Shown one piece after another: positions 1 through 8,646 of a stretch of 64,000 nt of DNA. The notes below the pieces were generated by a model, which made no database searches, was not told where the DNA came from, and saw only the letters and a list, made by a program, of their open reading frames with translations. Position 1 is the first letter of the stretch, and every line of letters begins with the position of its first letter. The stretch covers positions 124,001 through 188,000 of the forward strand of contig NZ_QBAW01000001.1 in assembly GCF_009689985.1 (NCBI RefSeq). The letters are read 5' to 3'. The position numbers and the translations under genes were made by a program. Source of the stretch: Helicobacter pylori. GTDB lineage: Bacteria > Campylobacterota > Campylobacteria > Campylobacterales > Helicobacteraceae.

Positions 1-624
1 GCCTTCAATAGCCAGCTTACGATCTTTAGATTTAAAAATATAACTCCCTGAAACCACCACATCCACGCCCGCTTGTTGGAGTTCAAAGATATTTTTATCA
101 TTCACGCCCCCATCCACTTCTAAAAGACAGCTAGGGTTGTAGCGCTTGATCAATTCTTTAACTTTTAAGCATTTTTCTAACACCAAATCTAAAAACTTCT
201 GCCCGCCAAAGCCCGGATTCACGCTCATTAAAAGCACTAGCCCCACGCTTTCTAGCAAATATTTAAGGCTTTCTTCATGCGTGTGGGGGTTTAGAACAAT
301 GCCTGGCGTGATGCCTGAATTTTTAATGAGTTGCAACACCCTGTGGGGGTGTTTTTCATTTTCTGCATGGATGCTGATGATTTGCGGGTTTAAAGGAGCG
401 AACAATCCCACAAAAAAACTCGCATTTTCTACCATTAAATGCACATCTAAAGGCACTTTGCTCATTTTGGTAACATTCTCTAAAACCACAGGCCCCATGG
501 TTAAATTAGGCACATAATGCCCATCCATCACATCCACATGCAAAAAATCAGCGTTACTCACGCTCTCTATCTCTTTGGCTAAATGCATAAAATCAGCGCT
601 CAAAAGGCTCGGGGCTACTTTCAA
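1..624 (-). CDS. rpe: Ribulose-phosphate 3-epimerase (3' end outside window)
   Basis: Interconverts ribulose-5-phosphate and xylulose-5-phosphate in the pentose phosphate pathway (cytosol). The translation begins with a typical family N-terminus (KVAPSLLSADF), followed by HVDVMDGHYVPNLTMGP with the metal/phosphate-binding HVDVMDG motif, HLMVENAS, the SVNPGFGGQKF segment and LEVDGGV near the end. 208 codons are present; the family is about 215-220 residues, so only roughly the last ten are missing. The start is TTG at 624, with a GGGAAG Shine-Dalgarno just upstream; no ATG fits the family N-terminus. The gene is divergent from fbp, and the two share a short promoter region. Confidence 0.95.
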   Translation of the reverse strand, partial: MKVAPSLLSADFMHLAKEIESVSNADFLHVDVMDGHYVPNLTMGPVVLENVTKMSKVPLDVHLMVENASFFVGLFAPLNPQIISIHAENEKHPHRVLQLIKNSGITPGIVLNPHTHEESLKYLLESVGLVLLMSVNPGFGGQKFLDLVLEKCLKVKELIKRYNPSCLLEVDGGVNDKNIFELQQAGVDVVVSGSYIFKSKDRKLAIEG

Positions 625-698
625 AATACTTCCCTATTTCCAATGTTTTCAAGTAAAATATTAGCATCTTTAATCAATCAAATCATAAAAGGGTTTTT

Positions 699-1571
699 AT
701 GGATTACAAACATTTTAAAGGCAAGCATGCAAGCATCGTTATAGAAATCATCAGTCTTTTAGAAAAAGGGGTTAAAAAAGCCCAAGAGATTTTAGAAAAG
801 CCGGACGCTGGGAGTTACACCAAGCTAGAAAACAGCAGCGGGGATACGCCCATTAAAGCGGATTTAGCCCTAGACAAATTTTTAGAAGAAAATTTTTTGA
901 GTTTAGAAAATGTGAAAAGCGTTTTTAGCGAAGAAAAAGAAACGCCTGTTACTAAAGAAAACGGCTCTTATTTGATCGCTTATGACCCACTAGACGGGAG
1001 CTCAGTGATGGAGGCGAATTTCTTAGTGGGCACGATTATAGGGGTTTATGAAAAGGATTATAAGGCGCAAAATTTAGCCGCAAGCCTTTATGTGGTTTTT
1101 GGGCATAAAATAGAACTGGTGGTGGCTTTAGAAGAAGTTTATCGTTACGCGTTTTACCAGAACAAGTTCCATTTTATAGAAACCATTGTTTTAGAAAATA
1201 AGGGTAAAATCATCGCTAGCGGAGGCAATCAAAAGGATTTTTCTTCGGGCTTAAAAAAGGCTTTGGAAGGGTTTTTTGCAGAAAATTACCGCTTACGATA
1301 CTCGGGATCTATGGTGGCTGATGTCCATCATGTGCTGATTAAAAAAGGCGGAATATTTTCCTACCCGCAAAAGAAATTGCGAAAGCTTTTTGAAGTCTTT
1401 CCTTTAGCCTTGATGGTTGAAAAAGCTAGAGGGGAAGCGTTTTATTTTGATAAGGGGGTTAAAAAGCGCCTGTTAGATCAAAGCGTAGAAAGCTACCATG
1501 AAAAAAGCGAATGCTATTTAACCAGCCAGCATGAAGCTCACATTTTAGAAAAATATTTAAAGGGAGAATGA
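699..1571 (+). CDS. fbp: Fructose-1,6-bisphosphatase class I
   Basis: Hydrolyses fructose-1,6-bisphosphate to fructose-6-phosphate, the committed gluconeogenic step. The class I metal-binding signature DPLDGSS is at residues 96-102, preceded by the FSEE acidic pair near 76-79; SGSMVADVHH near residue 210 is the substrate-binding region. At 290 residues it is shorter than E. coli Fbp (about 330), as in other Campylobacterota. The ATG follows AAAAGGG. Its stop overlaps the next small gene in an ATGATG junction, so the two are probably co-transcribed. It is divergent from rpe, another sugar-phosphate gene. Confidence 0.95.
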   Translation: MDYKHFKGKHASIVIEIISLLEKGVKKAQEILEKPDAGSYTKLENSSGDTPIKADLALDKFLEENFLSLENVKSVFSEEKETPVTKENGSYLIAYDPLDGSSVMEANFLVGTIIGVYEKDYKAQNLAASLYVVFGHKIELVVALEEVYRYAFYQNKFHFIETIVLENKGKIIASGGNQKDFSSGLKKALEGFFAENYRLRYSGSMVADVHHVLIKKGGIFSYPQKKLRKLFEVFPLALMVEKARGEAFYFDKGVKKRLLDQSVESYHEKSECYLTSQHEAHILEKYLKGE

Positions 1572-1774
1572 TGCAAAATAGTGCTAAAAAAATAGAATAT
1601 GAAGAGCGTTTTAATGACGCTCTTTTGAAATTGCAAGCATGCCAAGAAGAAAAACAAGTAGCGAGTTGCTTGAAATGTGAGAAGGTTTTGAAATGCGAGA
1701 TTCGCAACAACTATGTGAATGCGGCTTATGAAAGCATGAGTTTAGGCGAAGCGGGCGGGTTTGATTTCAACTGA
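1568..1774 (+). CDS. Small conserved Cys-motif protein (HP1384-like)
   Basis: A 68-residue soluble protein that starts inside the fbp stop codon (4-base overlap), so it is translationally coupled to fbp. It begins with a charged helical stretch and then has three cysteines in a C-x2-C-x5-C arrangement (SCLKCEKVLKCE), with another Cys upstream (QACQ), which could bind a metal. The end (MSLGEAGGFDF) looks conserved. I do not recognise a domain and infer no function; the coupling suggests it is made together with fructose bisphosphatase. Confidence 0.75.
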   Translation: MMQNSAKKIEYEERFNDALLKLQACQEEKQVASCLKCEKVLKCEIRNNYVNAAYESMSLGEAGGFDFN

Positions 1775-1927
1775 TTATCAAATACGCATAAGCGTTATTT
1801 AATACTCTCTTATTTTTTTATTTCGTTGGTGTTGCTTTTTTATTTCTTTTATTTTTGAGTTGTTTGGGTTGTTGGGGGTTGGTGTTTAAAATTTGATAAG
1901 GATAGATCCATTGCAAAAGAACATGAA

Positions 1928-2320
1928 TTGAAATATATTTATTTTGAATTACTAAATTTGCTAGATAAACAAGTGATTTATGATCTACGCTTGAATATGC
2001 GTTTGAGCGTTGAAAGCATGACTGCTATTCAAGGAGATGAGCGTCCTATTTATGCTGAGCTTGACATGGCTTTTAGCGATGGTAAAAATCTCTATATTGT
2101 AGAGTGTAAGAGTGGGGAATTAAAAAATAAAGGGGTTTTAGCCAATTTATCTGCTAACGCTCAAATTTTTGGTGGAGCCAATGCGAAATGTATTTTAATA
2201 TCAATTGATGATAATTTGGGACCAAGCATTCAAGAAAAAATTAAAATTTTGAACATCAAGTTTATCTTTAAGGATTTTAAAAAAGATATTGAAAATTACA
2301 TAAATGACTCTAAGCGTTAG
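1928..2320 (+). CDS. Fragment of a Card1/DUF1887-type PD-(D/E)XK nuclease domain
   Basis: 130 residues that read like the C-terminal nuclease half of DUF1887/Card1-type CARF-nuclease proteins. An acidic helix (FELLNLL) is followed by the catalytic-looking pair AELDMAF and LYIVECKSG (E/D...ECK), then NLSANAQIFGGANAKCILIS, matching the usual segment after the active site. No in-frame ATG exists; TTG at 1928 is the first usual start, but coding-like sequence (KFDKDRSIAKEHE) continues upstream in frame to a stop at 1856-1858. This suggests a gene that lost its N-terminal sensor domain. There are no CRISPR genes in the window. It is probably a decaying remnant; the family call is by eye. Confidence 0.5.
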   Translation: MKYIYFELLNLLDKQVIYDLRLNMRLSVESMTAIQGDERPIYAELDMAFSDGKNLYIVECKSGELKNKGVLANLSANAQIFGGANAKCILISIDDNLGPSIQEKIKILNIKFIFKDFKKDIENYINDSKR

Positions 2321-2361
2321 CGGGTAGGGGGGTGTTTAGCCGGTTCGCTTCTTGCCTCACT

Positions 2362-2616
2362 TTAGGCCGCATTCGCATCAGATAAAATCATTTTGCCATA
2401 TTGGGGGAATAAACTATGGAGAAGGTATTTGAATAGAACCATTCTAAAATAGCGATTAACCCATGCGCTATCCGTGATGGTGGGCAAAGAAACAAGGGTG
2501 GTGCTAATGTTTTGGCATTTTAAAGGGGAAAAATGTTTGAAAGGCTTGATAGTTTCTTGGAGTTTGTTTAAATCATTTTCTTTCAAACCGCAATACATAG
2601 ATACCAATGATTTCAC
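2362..2616 (-). pseudogene. Remnant of a family 8 glycosyltransferase (RfaJ type)
   Basis: An 84-codon open frame starting at a GTG directly after an in-frame TAG, without a good ribosome site. It resembles the middle of GT8 LPS glycosyltransferases: LNKLQETIKPFKHF, then SLPTITDSAW, RYFRMVLFKYLLHSLFPQYGKMILSDANAA. In the family this segment runs into the DxD metal motif (often SDVDV or LDADV); here the DxD is lost (SDANA) and the frame stops. A second frame upstream (DKNIIGSEIIGIYVLRFERK) ends where this one becomes similar, which suggests a further frameshift. I call it a dead gene fragment. Functional transferases would need about 300 residues. Confidence 0.55.
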
Positions 2617-2912
2617 TACCTATAATATTTTTATCAAATTCTCAAATCTCTACTGATACAATTTTAAGTTTCCTTTAAATCTTTTAACTATTAGGATTAA
2701 GAGCGTTTAAATTTTGGGGTGTTAGGGGTTGTTAGAATAGCTATAGCGTTTAGAATTTAGTTAAACCACTCAAAAAGCTTTGTAGTCATAATACCTTATA
2801 GGGGTTATTAGTAATAATAAAATCCCAAAATAAAGATTATTTTGAAAAAGCCATTCAAACAACCCACCATAAATTAAAAATCATAAAACCATGCCCTCCC
2901 CCCTTTTTTAAT
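2617..2912. other. Gene-free stretch with a copy of a dispersed 47-bp repeat
   Basis: No convincing gene. Together with the two remnants before it, this makes 1.1 kb without an intact gene between the fbp pair and the cytochrome bc1 operon. It contains a 47-bp sequence that recurs near 58.4 kb (listed separately) and AT-rich sequence with a TAATAATA stretch near 2811-2818. I saw no clear terminator for the minus-strand petC. Confidence 0.5.
2697..2743 (+). repeat. Dispersed 47-bp repeat, copy 1
   Basis: This segment (from TTAAGAGCG to GAATAGCTA) recurs at 58365-58411 in the same orientation with the same length. By eye 40 of 47 positions agree and all seven differences are transitions. Both copies lie in gene-poor, strain-variable gaps. 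Confidence 0.7.
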
Positions 2913-3770
2913 TCAATGCACTTCGCTCCAAACTTTTCTTTTCCACGCATAAGCCAAGAACGACAACACCGCAAAGAAAATCATGATTTTTATCCCTAAG
3001 GTATTCCTTTCATGTTTTTTCCTATCGCCCGCTTTTTCCAAATAAGAGATGACTTGTTTTTGAGCTTTTTCACTCAACCCCACTCTAGGCATAGCCGTGC
3101 CAGGCAAAAGCTTTTGCGGATCGTTGATGAAAACATTCAAGCCATGTTCACCCTTAGCCCTAATCATCATGGACAAATCAGGCGCATGAGAGCCTAAATA
3201 ATTGGCTAAATCTTTAGGATCGCTAAAGGCCTTATCTTTAGCATAATCCAAGCTATGGCACCTTTGACAGCTTTGAGCAAACACTTCCTCATCGCTCAAA
3301 CTTTTAGGCAAAATAGAAGTGAGATACGCCACAATATCGCTCAAATCTTGATTGCTAAATTGAGAAAACGCCGGCATAGGATAGGGCCTTTCATCGTTGA
3401 ATTTATGGCTCAATTTCGCCGTTTTCACAGGATCTTTGATGAAGTGGGCTAAGAAATTCGTGCTCAAAACCCCCGCCACATGGCTTAAATCCGGTGGCAC
3501 GACCCCAAAAGAGTTGCTCGCGCTAAGGCTATCCATAGGGGCTGGAATGTTTTGGGATTTAATGCCATGGCAAGCGGTGCAATTTTCGGCTACAAGCTGT
3601 TTGCCCTTATTAGCGTCGCCATTTTTTAAATCAATCGGCCCTAAATCCTTGAAAGCAAAATCTGCCGGAGCGACTTTAGGGTGCATCACCGAATGCGCAT
3701 AAGGCTCAACCCCATAATAAATCACTCCTACCACCACAATAAGGATGATTAGAATCTTAAATTCTTTCAT
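2913..3770 (-). CDS. petC: Cytochrome c1-type dihaem subunit of the bc1 complex
   Basis: Membrane-anchored c-type cytochrome of ubiquinol:cytochrome c reductase. Residues 5-20 form an N-terminal membrane anchor; two haem-binding CxxCH motifs are at about residues 64-68 (CTACH) and 168-172 (CQRCH), each in a cytochrome c fold; a second transmembrane helix lies at the C-terminus (IKIMIFFAVLSFLAYAW). The dihaem form of 285 residues is typical of Campylobacterota rather than the monohaem mitochondrial c1. The start overlaps the cytochrome b stop by 4 bases (ATGA). It is the last gene of petA-petB-petC, called fbcH in some Helicobacter annotations. Confidence 0.93.
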   Translation of the reverse strand: MKEFKILIILIVVVGVIYYGVEPYAHSVMHPKVAPADFAFKDLGPIDLKNGDANKGKQLVAENCTACHGIKSQNIPAPMDSLSASNSFGVVPPDLSHVAGVLSTNFLAHFIKDPVKTAKLSHKFNDERPYPMPAFSQFSNQDLSDIVAYLTSILPKSLSDEEVFAQSCQRCHSLDYAKDKAFSDPKDLANYLGSHAPDLSMMIRAKGEHGLNVFINDPQKLLPGTAMPRVGLSEKAQKQVISYLEKAGDRKKHERNTLGIKIMIFFAVLSFLAYAWKRKVWSEVH

Positions 3771-5005
3771 CTAACACCCCCTTGTTTCTTGCTCTCAGCG
3801 ATAGTGATAAGGGGCAACACCACAAAGAAAAGGGCTAGGAAAGTGATTGAACCCACTAAGCCAATGTATTTACCAATCCCAAGCGGAGGCAATTTACCAT
3901 AGATCGTTAAAACAATCATATCAATGATTAAAAGCCAAAACCACACCATAAACGCTGGCCGTTTGTGCGCGGGAGCGACGACTGGGCTTCTGTCCAAAAA
4001 GGGCAGTAAGAAGAAGATCACTTGCGCCACGCCAAAGGCCATTAGCCCTAAATCAGCGCTAAAGAAAAAGCCCCTTAAGACTTCATAGCTCCATAAGAAA
4101 TACCATTCAGGGTAAATGTGAGGCGGCGTTTTAAGGCTGTTAGCCCTTTCAAAGTTGATAGGATCCATCGCAAAATCATAGTGGTAACACACCAAGTAAA
4201 AGAAAAAGACCATGAACGCACAAACCACAAAAATATCTTTAGACAAGAATACCGGCCAAAAAGGAATGACTTTGGATTCTTTTTTCTTGCCTTCAATGAA
4301 TTTCTTTTCTTCTAATTCAAAGTCAATTTCTTCGCCTTCTTGGTTATTGACATGCGGGATGCGTAAAGAATAAAAATGCACCCCAACAAGTAGAATGATC
4401 GCAATGGGCAGTAAAAACACATGGAGCATGAAAAAGCGCGTTAAAGTGGAATCGGCCACGACATAATTGCCCCTAATCCACTCCACCACATCAGCCCCAA
4501 TGAAAGGAATGCCTCCAAATAAATTAGTGATAACCGCTGCGGCCCAATAGCTCATCTGCCCCCAAGGTAGCATATACCCGCTAAAGGCTTCCGCGCTAAA
4601 GACCACAAATAAAATCATCCCGCTAATCCAAATCATCTCACGGCCTTTTTTGTAAGAGCCATAATAGATGCCGACAAACATGTGGATATAAATAATAACA
4701 AAAATCATGCTCGCTGCCGTGGCATGCATGTGGCGCCAAAGCCAACCATAAGCCACTTCTTGCATGATGGTGAAATTCACGCTATCAAACGCCATTTTCG
4801 CATCAGGCTTGTAATACATGAGCAAGAAAATCCCTGAGACCACAAGCACGCCAAAAAGGGTCAATAAAATCACCCCCATGGCCCATAAGAAATTGATGTT
4901 TTTAGGGATCCAATATTCTGTCATTAGCACTTTAACAAGCTTGTTAGTGCCAAGACGCATGTCCAGCCATTCGCCTAAATTCTTCGCTTTTTTTATCTCT
5001 GCCAT
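3767..5005 (-). CDS. petB: Cytochrome b subunit of the bc1 complex
   Basis: Integral membrane subunit carrying the two b haems and the quinone sites. Haem-ligand histidines sit in WRHMHATAA and IHMFVGIYYG (helix B) and in MLHVFLLP and GVHFYSLRIPH (helix D). The quinol-oxidation motif PEWYFL is present (YPEWYFLWSYE), followed by further helices. At 412 residues it is a full-length single polypeptide, not a split b6/IV pair. It lies between the Rieske gene (10-bp gap) and petC (4-bp overlap). Confidence 0.95.
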   Translation of the reverse strand: MAEIKKAKNLGEWLDMRLGTNKLVKVLMTEYWIPKNINFLWAMGVILLTLFGVLVVSGIFLLMYYKPDAKMAFDSVNFTIMQEVAYGWLWRHMHATAASMIFVIIYIHMFVGIYYGSYKKGREMIWISGMILFVVFSAEAFSGYMLPWGQMSYWAAAVITNLFGGIPFIGADVVEWIRGNYVVADSTLTRFFMLHVFLLPIAIILLVGVHFYSLRIPHVNNQEGEEIDFELEEKKFIEGKKKESKVIPFWPVFLSKDIFVVCAFMVFFFYLVCYHYDFAMDPINFERANSLKTPPHIYPEWYFLWSYEVLRGFFFSADLGLMAFGVAQVIFFLLPFLDRSPVVAPAHKRPAFMVWFWLLIIDMIVLTIYGKLPPLGIGKYIGLVGSITFLALFFVVLPLITIAESKKQGGVR

Positions 5006-5015
5006 TGAATTCTCC

Positions 5016-5519
5016 TTACGCTTTAGCCATCATTTTCTTGTATTCAGCCCCGGCTTCACCAAAAGTGATTTTAGTGCCTTCAATTTTAAAAGGCGGGATA
5101 TCAAAAGGGCGTGGAGGGGGGGTGCCGGCAATATTCACGCCATCAGCAGTGAAACGCCCCCCATGGCATGGGCATAAAAAGCCTTTTTCTTCATCTTGAT
5201 AAGTGGGGATACACCCTAAATGCGTGCAAATTTGAATGGCTGTGGTAAAAACGCTCTCGCCAATTTCAAAATCGCGCTTTTCATTAAAGCCCTCTTTTTT
5301 AGAACGCTTGAGGATATAGACCGGTTTCCCACGCCATTCCACCGTGGAAAACTGCCCTTCTTGCATGTTCGCCACATCTATGGTTGTAAAACCGGCTGAA
5401 ACAACGCTTGGAAGCGGATCCCAAGTCTTTTTCATCGCTACCAAACTCGCTATCGCCCCCATAGCTGTAACGCTAGCAAGGCTCATTCCTAAAAAATCAC
5501 GCCTTTGAATATCTGCCAT
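5016..5519 (-). CDS. petA: Rieske iron-sulfur subunit of the bc1 complex
   Basis: Carries the 2Fe-2S cluster that takes electrons from quinol. The cluster ligands are in CTHLGC (about residue 97) and CPCHGG (about residue 115), both intact. The N-terminus has a twin-arginine export motif (RRDFLGMSLASV) before a hydrophobic anchor, as expected for Tat-inserted Rieske proteins. It is the first gene of the petABC operon; AAGGAG lies about 9 bases before ATG, and a TAAAAT-like -10 lies further upstream near 5580. Confidence 0.95.
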   Translation of the reverse strand: MADIQRRDFLGMSLASVTAMGAIASLVAMKKTWDPLPSVVSAGFTTIDVANMQEGQFSTVEWRGKPVYILKRSKKEGFNEKRDFEIGESVFTTAIQICTHLGCIPTYQDEEKGFLCPCHGGRFTADGVNIAGTPPPRPFDIPPFKIEGTKITFGEAGAEYKKMMAKA

Positions 5520-5643
5520 GATTAAAAAACTCCTTAATGATAATTACCTTTTAACGACTAAAGGCATAGCAAATCCCTATTTTACAACAAACTCTCTTAA
5601 TAATCTTTTTAAAATAACAAATTGAGGCTAAAATCAAACGCTT

Positions 5644-8643
5644 TTAACGCCGCTTTAAAGAAATTTGAGCGCGCAAATGTTTCAAAAGGGTTTCTAAAAT
5701 ATCGTTATCGTCTTTGCTTGGGGCTTTTAAGCTTTCTTTATGTTCATCGTTATAAGTAAGGGTGATGTTTTGATTGAAATTAGAAAGTTTAATGATGCCA
5801 AGCTGGTTGGCTAAGATTTTAAGCGTAATGATTTGCAAAAATTGAGCGCTCAAATCGTCTATTTTACCAAACCTGTCTTCTATTTCTTCATGGATTTGCC
5901 CCACCTCATCTACATTTTCACACAAACTCAAACGGCGATACAAATCCAATCTCAAACTATCGCTTGCAATGAGTTCAGGGTTTAAAAAAGCGCTCACGCC
6001 AAGTTGGATTTCTACGCTTTTTTCAAGCCTTTTCTTCCCCCCACTCAATTCATAAATCGCGTCTTCAAGCATGCGTGTATAGAGCGCATAACCAATGTTT
6101 TTAATATGCCCGCTCTGATCTTGCCCGAGCAAATTCCCGCCCCCCCTGATTTCTAAATCATGATAGGCGATACTCTCCCCACTGCCTAAATACGAATTTT
6201 TTTCTAAAGCGAGCAAGCGTTTTAAAGCCTGTTCATTCAAACTTTTTTGATCTTCTATGAGGAAATAACAAAAGCCTTCTTTTTTGCCTCTCCCAACACG
6301 CCCTCTTAATTGGTGCAAATCAGCCAGCCCGAAATTTTGTGCATTATCTATAATAATCGTGTTAGCGTTAGGCAAATGGATTCCTGATTCCACAATAGAA
6401 GTACATAATAAAACCTGATAGTTCCCCTTAGCAAACTCTAGCATGATTTCTTCGCTCTCGTTAGCGTTAATCTGGGAATGCAAAATAGCGATTTTGAGTT
6501 TAGGGATTAACTCTTCTAGCTTGGTTTTGACTTTTGAAATGCTAGCGATGTGGTTATGGATGTAAAAAATTTGCCCGTTACGGCGTAATTCTCTATGAAT
6601 GATCTCTTTTAAGAGTTCATCATTCTTTTCTTTCAAAAAAGTGCGGCTGGGCTTTCTGTCTGTGGGCGGGGTTTTTAAAGAGCTAATGCCTTTAATTTGA
6701 GAGAGCGCCATGTTTAGAGTGCGCGGGATAGGCGTGGCGGACATGCTTAAAAAATGCACGCTTTTGCTCAATTCTTTTAAAGCTTCTTTTTGTTTCACGC
6801 CAAATTTATGCTCTTCATCCACCACCACTAAGCCCAAGTTTTTAAATTTCGCGCCTAAAATCGCATGCGTGCCTATTAGCGCATCAACTTGCCCTAATTC
6901 CACCGCCTTTAAAAGCTTGTTTTTTTCGCTCGCATACCGATCCAAACGAGCCACTTTAACGCCAAAATTTTCAAAACGCGCCCTTAAAGTCTCAAAATGC
7001 TGGTGCGCTAATAAAGTAGTAGGCACGACTAGAGCGCTTTGAAAGCCGTTCAAAAACGCGCAAAAAATCGCATGCATCGCCACTTCTGTTTTCCCAAAAC
7101 CCACATCCCCACTCAACAATCTGTCCATCACTCTCTTAGAGCTTAAATCCTTTGAAATTTCAGCGATGGCTTTTTCTTGATCGCTTGTGTATTCAAACCC
7201 CGCATGCGATTTAAAGACTTCCAACTCCGCTAAATGCACATCCATCTTTTTACCCAAGATCAAATTGCGTTCAGCCGCTAATTCAATGATCTTGCTTGCA
7301 ATCTCTAAAAGCTTAGTCCTGACTTTAGCTTTTAATTTGAGAAAGCTCCCTTTCCCTAGCCGGTCTTTAACCGGTACGCTATCGCTTTGCGCCACATAGC
7401 GAGCGATGAGATGCAAGTTTTCTACCGGTAACAGCAGTTTGTCTTCGCCCAAATAAGCGATTTCTAAAAAATCCCTCTTGCTCCCTAAAACGCTGTGCTG
7501 GACTAATTGAGAAAACACGCCCACCCCATAATCATCATGCACCACCCATTCGCCCGCATTCAATTCATTCAAAGCGAGCTTGGATTTTTGGCGTTTTTTC
7601 TTCCTTTCAAAAGAATTGAGCGAGATAAAAATCCCATCAGGGGTTTTAAAATTTAACACAAAGGGGGCGATGACGCATTCCATGCTACTTTTTTCAAGCG
7701 CGCTTACCGCGTTGTCTAAAATCGTTTTATTGGGGGCTAGGAGCGTGATTTTATGATTTGAATGCAAAGCGATAAAGCCTTCTAGGGCATGCGCATGGAT
7801 TTCTAAATCTTCATAGCCTTGCGCATTTTCTAAAACTTTTAAAAATTTGAAACGCTCGCAATCCAATTCGTTTAAACTCGCTAATTCTTGAATTTCTTCT
7901 AAAGCTCTAGGACTTATGGTGCTTTTATAAACGCTTAGCAAGTCTTGCGCTTTTTCTCCTAAAAACCACAAACCAAAACTGGTTAAATCTTTAGAAAAGC
8001 TATTTAAGGGGCTTTGTTCCACTTTTGTTTTCAGATCCTTATAAGATGGTTCGTCCAAACTAAAAAGCGTGGGAGGGATTTCAATTTCTAACAAATCTTC
8101 TTTGAGGCTCATTTGAGTGGTGGGATCCAATTCCTTAATGCTCTCACACTCCGTGTCAAAAAAACTCAAGCGATACGCTTTAGAATTGGGTACATAAATA
8201 TCCACAATATCCCCCCTAAAGCTCGCTTCGCCCTCCACTTCCACTAAGTCTAAAATTTCATAGCCATAATAAAAGAGTTTGTCTTTTAAATCCTTAAGGT
8301 TATATTTTTCTAAAAGAGTGATTTTAAAGCTTTCTAAAAGTTCTTTTTTAGGCAAATGGTGCAATAACGCGCTAATAGGGGCAATAATGATAACTTCTTG
8401 CTTGTTTTCTAAGGCTTGATAAAACTCCCTTAAACCCCCTAAAAGCTGTAAAAATTCTTCAAAAAACGAACGCAAATCGTCGTTTTTTTTAGCCCTAAAC
8501 TCCGGGAAAAGAATGGCTTTAATATTTGGCTTAAAATAGCTTATGACTTCTTTAGCGAGCTCGGACTCTTTAAAATCCTTACAAGCGAGTATTTGATAAT
8601 CAAAGCCTTTGTTTAAGGCTCCATAAAGGCTAGATTGGATCAT
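5644..8643 (-). CDS. mfd: Transcription-repair coupling factor
   Basis: ATP-dependent translocase that removes RNA polymerase stalled at DNA damage and recruits UvrA. At 999 residues it is shorter than the E. coli protein (about 1150), mainly in the N-terminal UvrB-like part. The polymerase-interaction segment includes GEWVVHDDYGVGVF; the Walker A motif GDVGFGKTE is near residue 510, the DEEH box (VVVDEEHKFG) near 608, and SATPIPRTLNMAL follows. The C-terminal helicase half has STSIVESGIHLPNANT-like and QLRGRVGRG motifs. It ends close to the petA promoter and starts 3 bases after ccmA. Confidence 0.96.
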   Translation of the reverse strand: MIQSSLYGALNKGFDYQILACKDFKESELAKEVISYFKPNIKAILFPEFRAKKNDDLRSFFEEFLQLLGGLREFYQALENKQEVIIIAPISALLHHLPKKELLESFKITLLEKYNLKDLKDKLFYYGYEILDLVEVEGEASFRGDIVDIYVPNSKAYRLSFFDTECESIKELDPTTQMSLKEDLLEIEIPPTLFSLDEPSYKDLKTKVEQSPLNSFSKDLTSFGLWFLGEKAQDLLSVYKSTISPRALEEIQELASLNELDCERFKFLKVLENAQGYEDLEIHAHALEGFIALHSNHKITLLAPNKTILDNAVSALEKSSMECVIAPFVLNFKTPDGIFISLNSFERKKKRQKSKLALNELNAGEWVVHDDYGVGVFSQLVQHSVLGSKRDFLEIAYLGEDKLLLPVENLHLIARYVAQSDSVPVKDRLGKGSFLKLKAKVRTKLLEIASKIIELAAERNLILGKKMDVHLAELEVFKSHAGFEYTSDQEKAIAEISKDLSSKRVMDRLLSGDVGFGKTEVAMHAIFCAFLNGFQSALVVPTTLLAHQHFETLRARFENFGVKVARLDRYASEKNKLLKAVELGQVDALIGTHAILGAKFKNLGLVVVDEEHKFGVKQKEALKELSKSVHFLSMSATPIPRTLNMALSQIKGISSLKTPPTDRKPSRTFLKEKNDELLKEIIHRELRRNGQIFYIHNHIASISKVKTKLEELIPKLKIAILHSQINANESEEIMLEFAKGNYQVLLCTSIVESGIHLPNANTIIIDNAQNFGLADLHQLRGRVGRGKKEGFCYFLIEDQKSLNEQALKRLLALEKNSYLGSGESIAYHDLEIRGGGNLLGQDQSGHIKNIGYALYTRMLEDAIYELSGGKKRLEKSVEIQLGVSAFLNPELIASDSLRLDLYRRLSLCENVDEVGQIHEEIEDRFGKIDDLSAQFLQIITLKILANQLGIIKLSNFNQNITLTYNDEHKESLKAPSKDDNDILETLLKHLRAQISLKRR

Positions 8644-8646
8644 TCC

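Noticed and set aside
146-517. Plus-strand ORF of 123 codons opposite rpe
   Set aside because: It lies fully within the rpe coding region on the other strand; rpe has clear family motifs.
2474-2656. Plus-strand 60-codon ORF in the scar region
   Set aside because: Antisense to the glycosyltransferase remnant, without ribosome site or similarity.
3397-3702. Plus-strand ORF of 101 codons opposite petC
   Set aside because: Antisense shadow of a cytochrome gene with two CxxCH motifs; no ribosome site.
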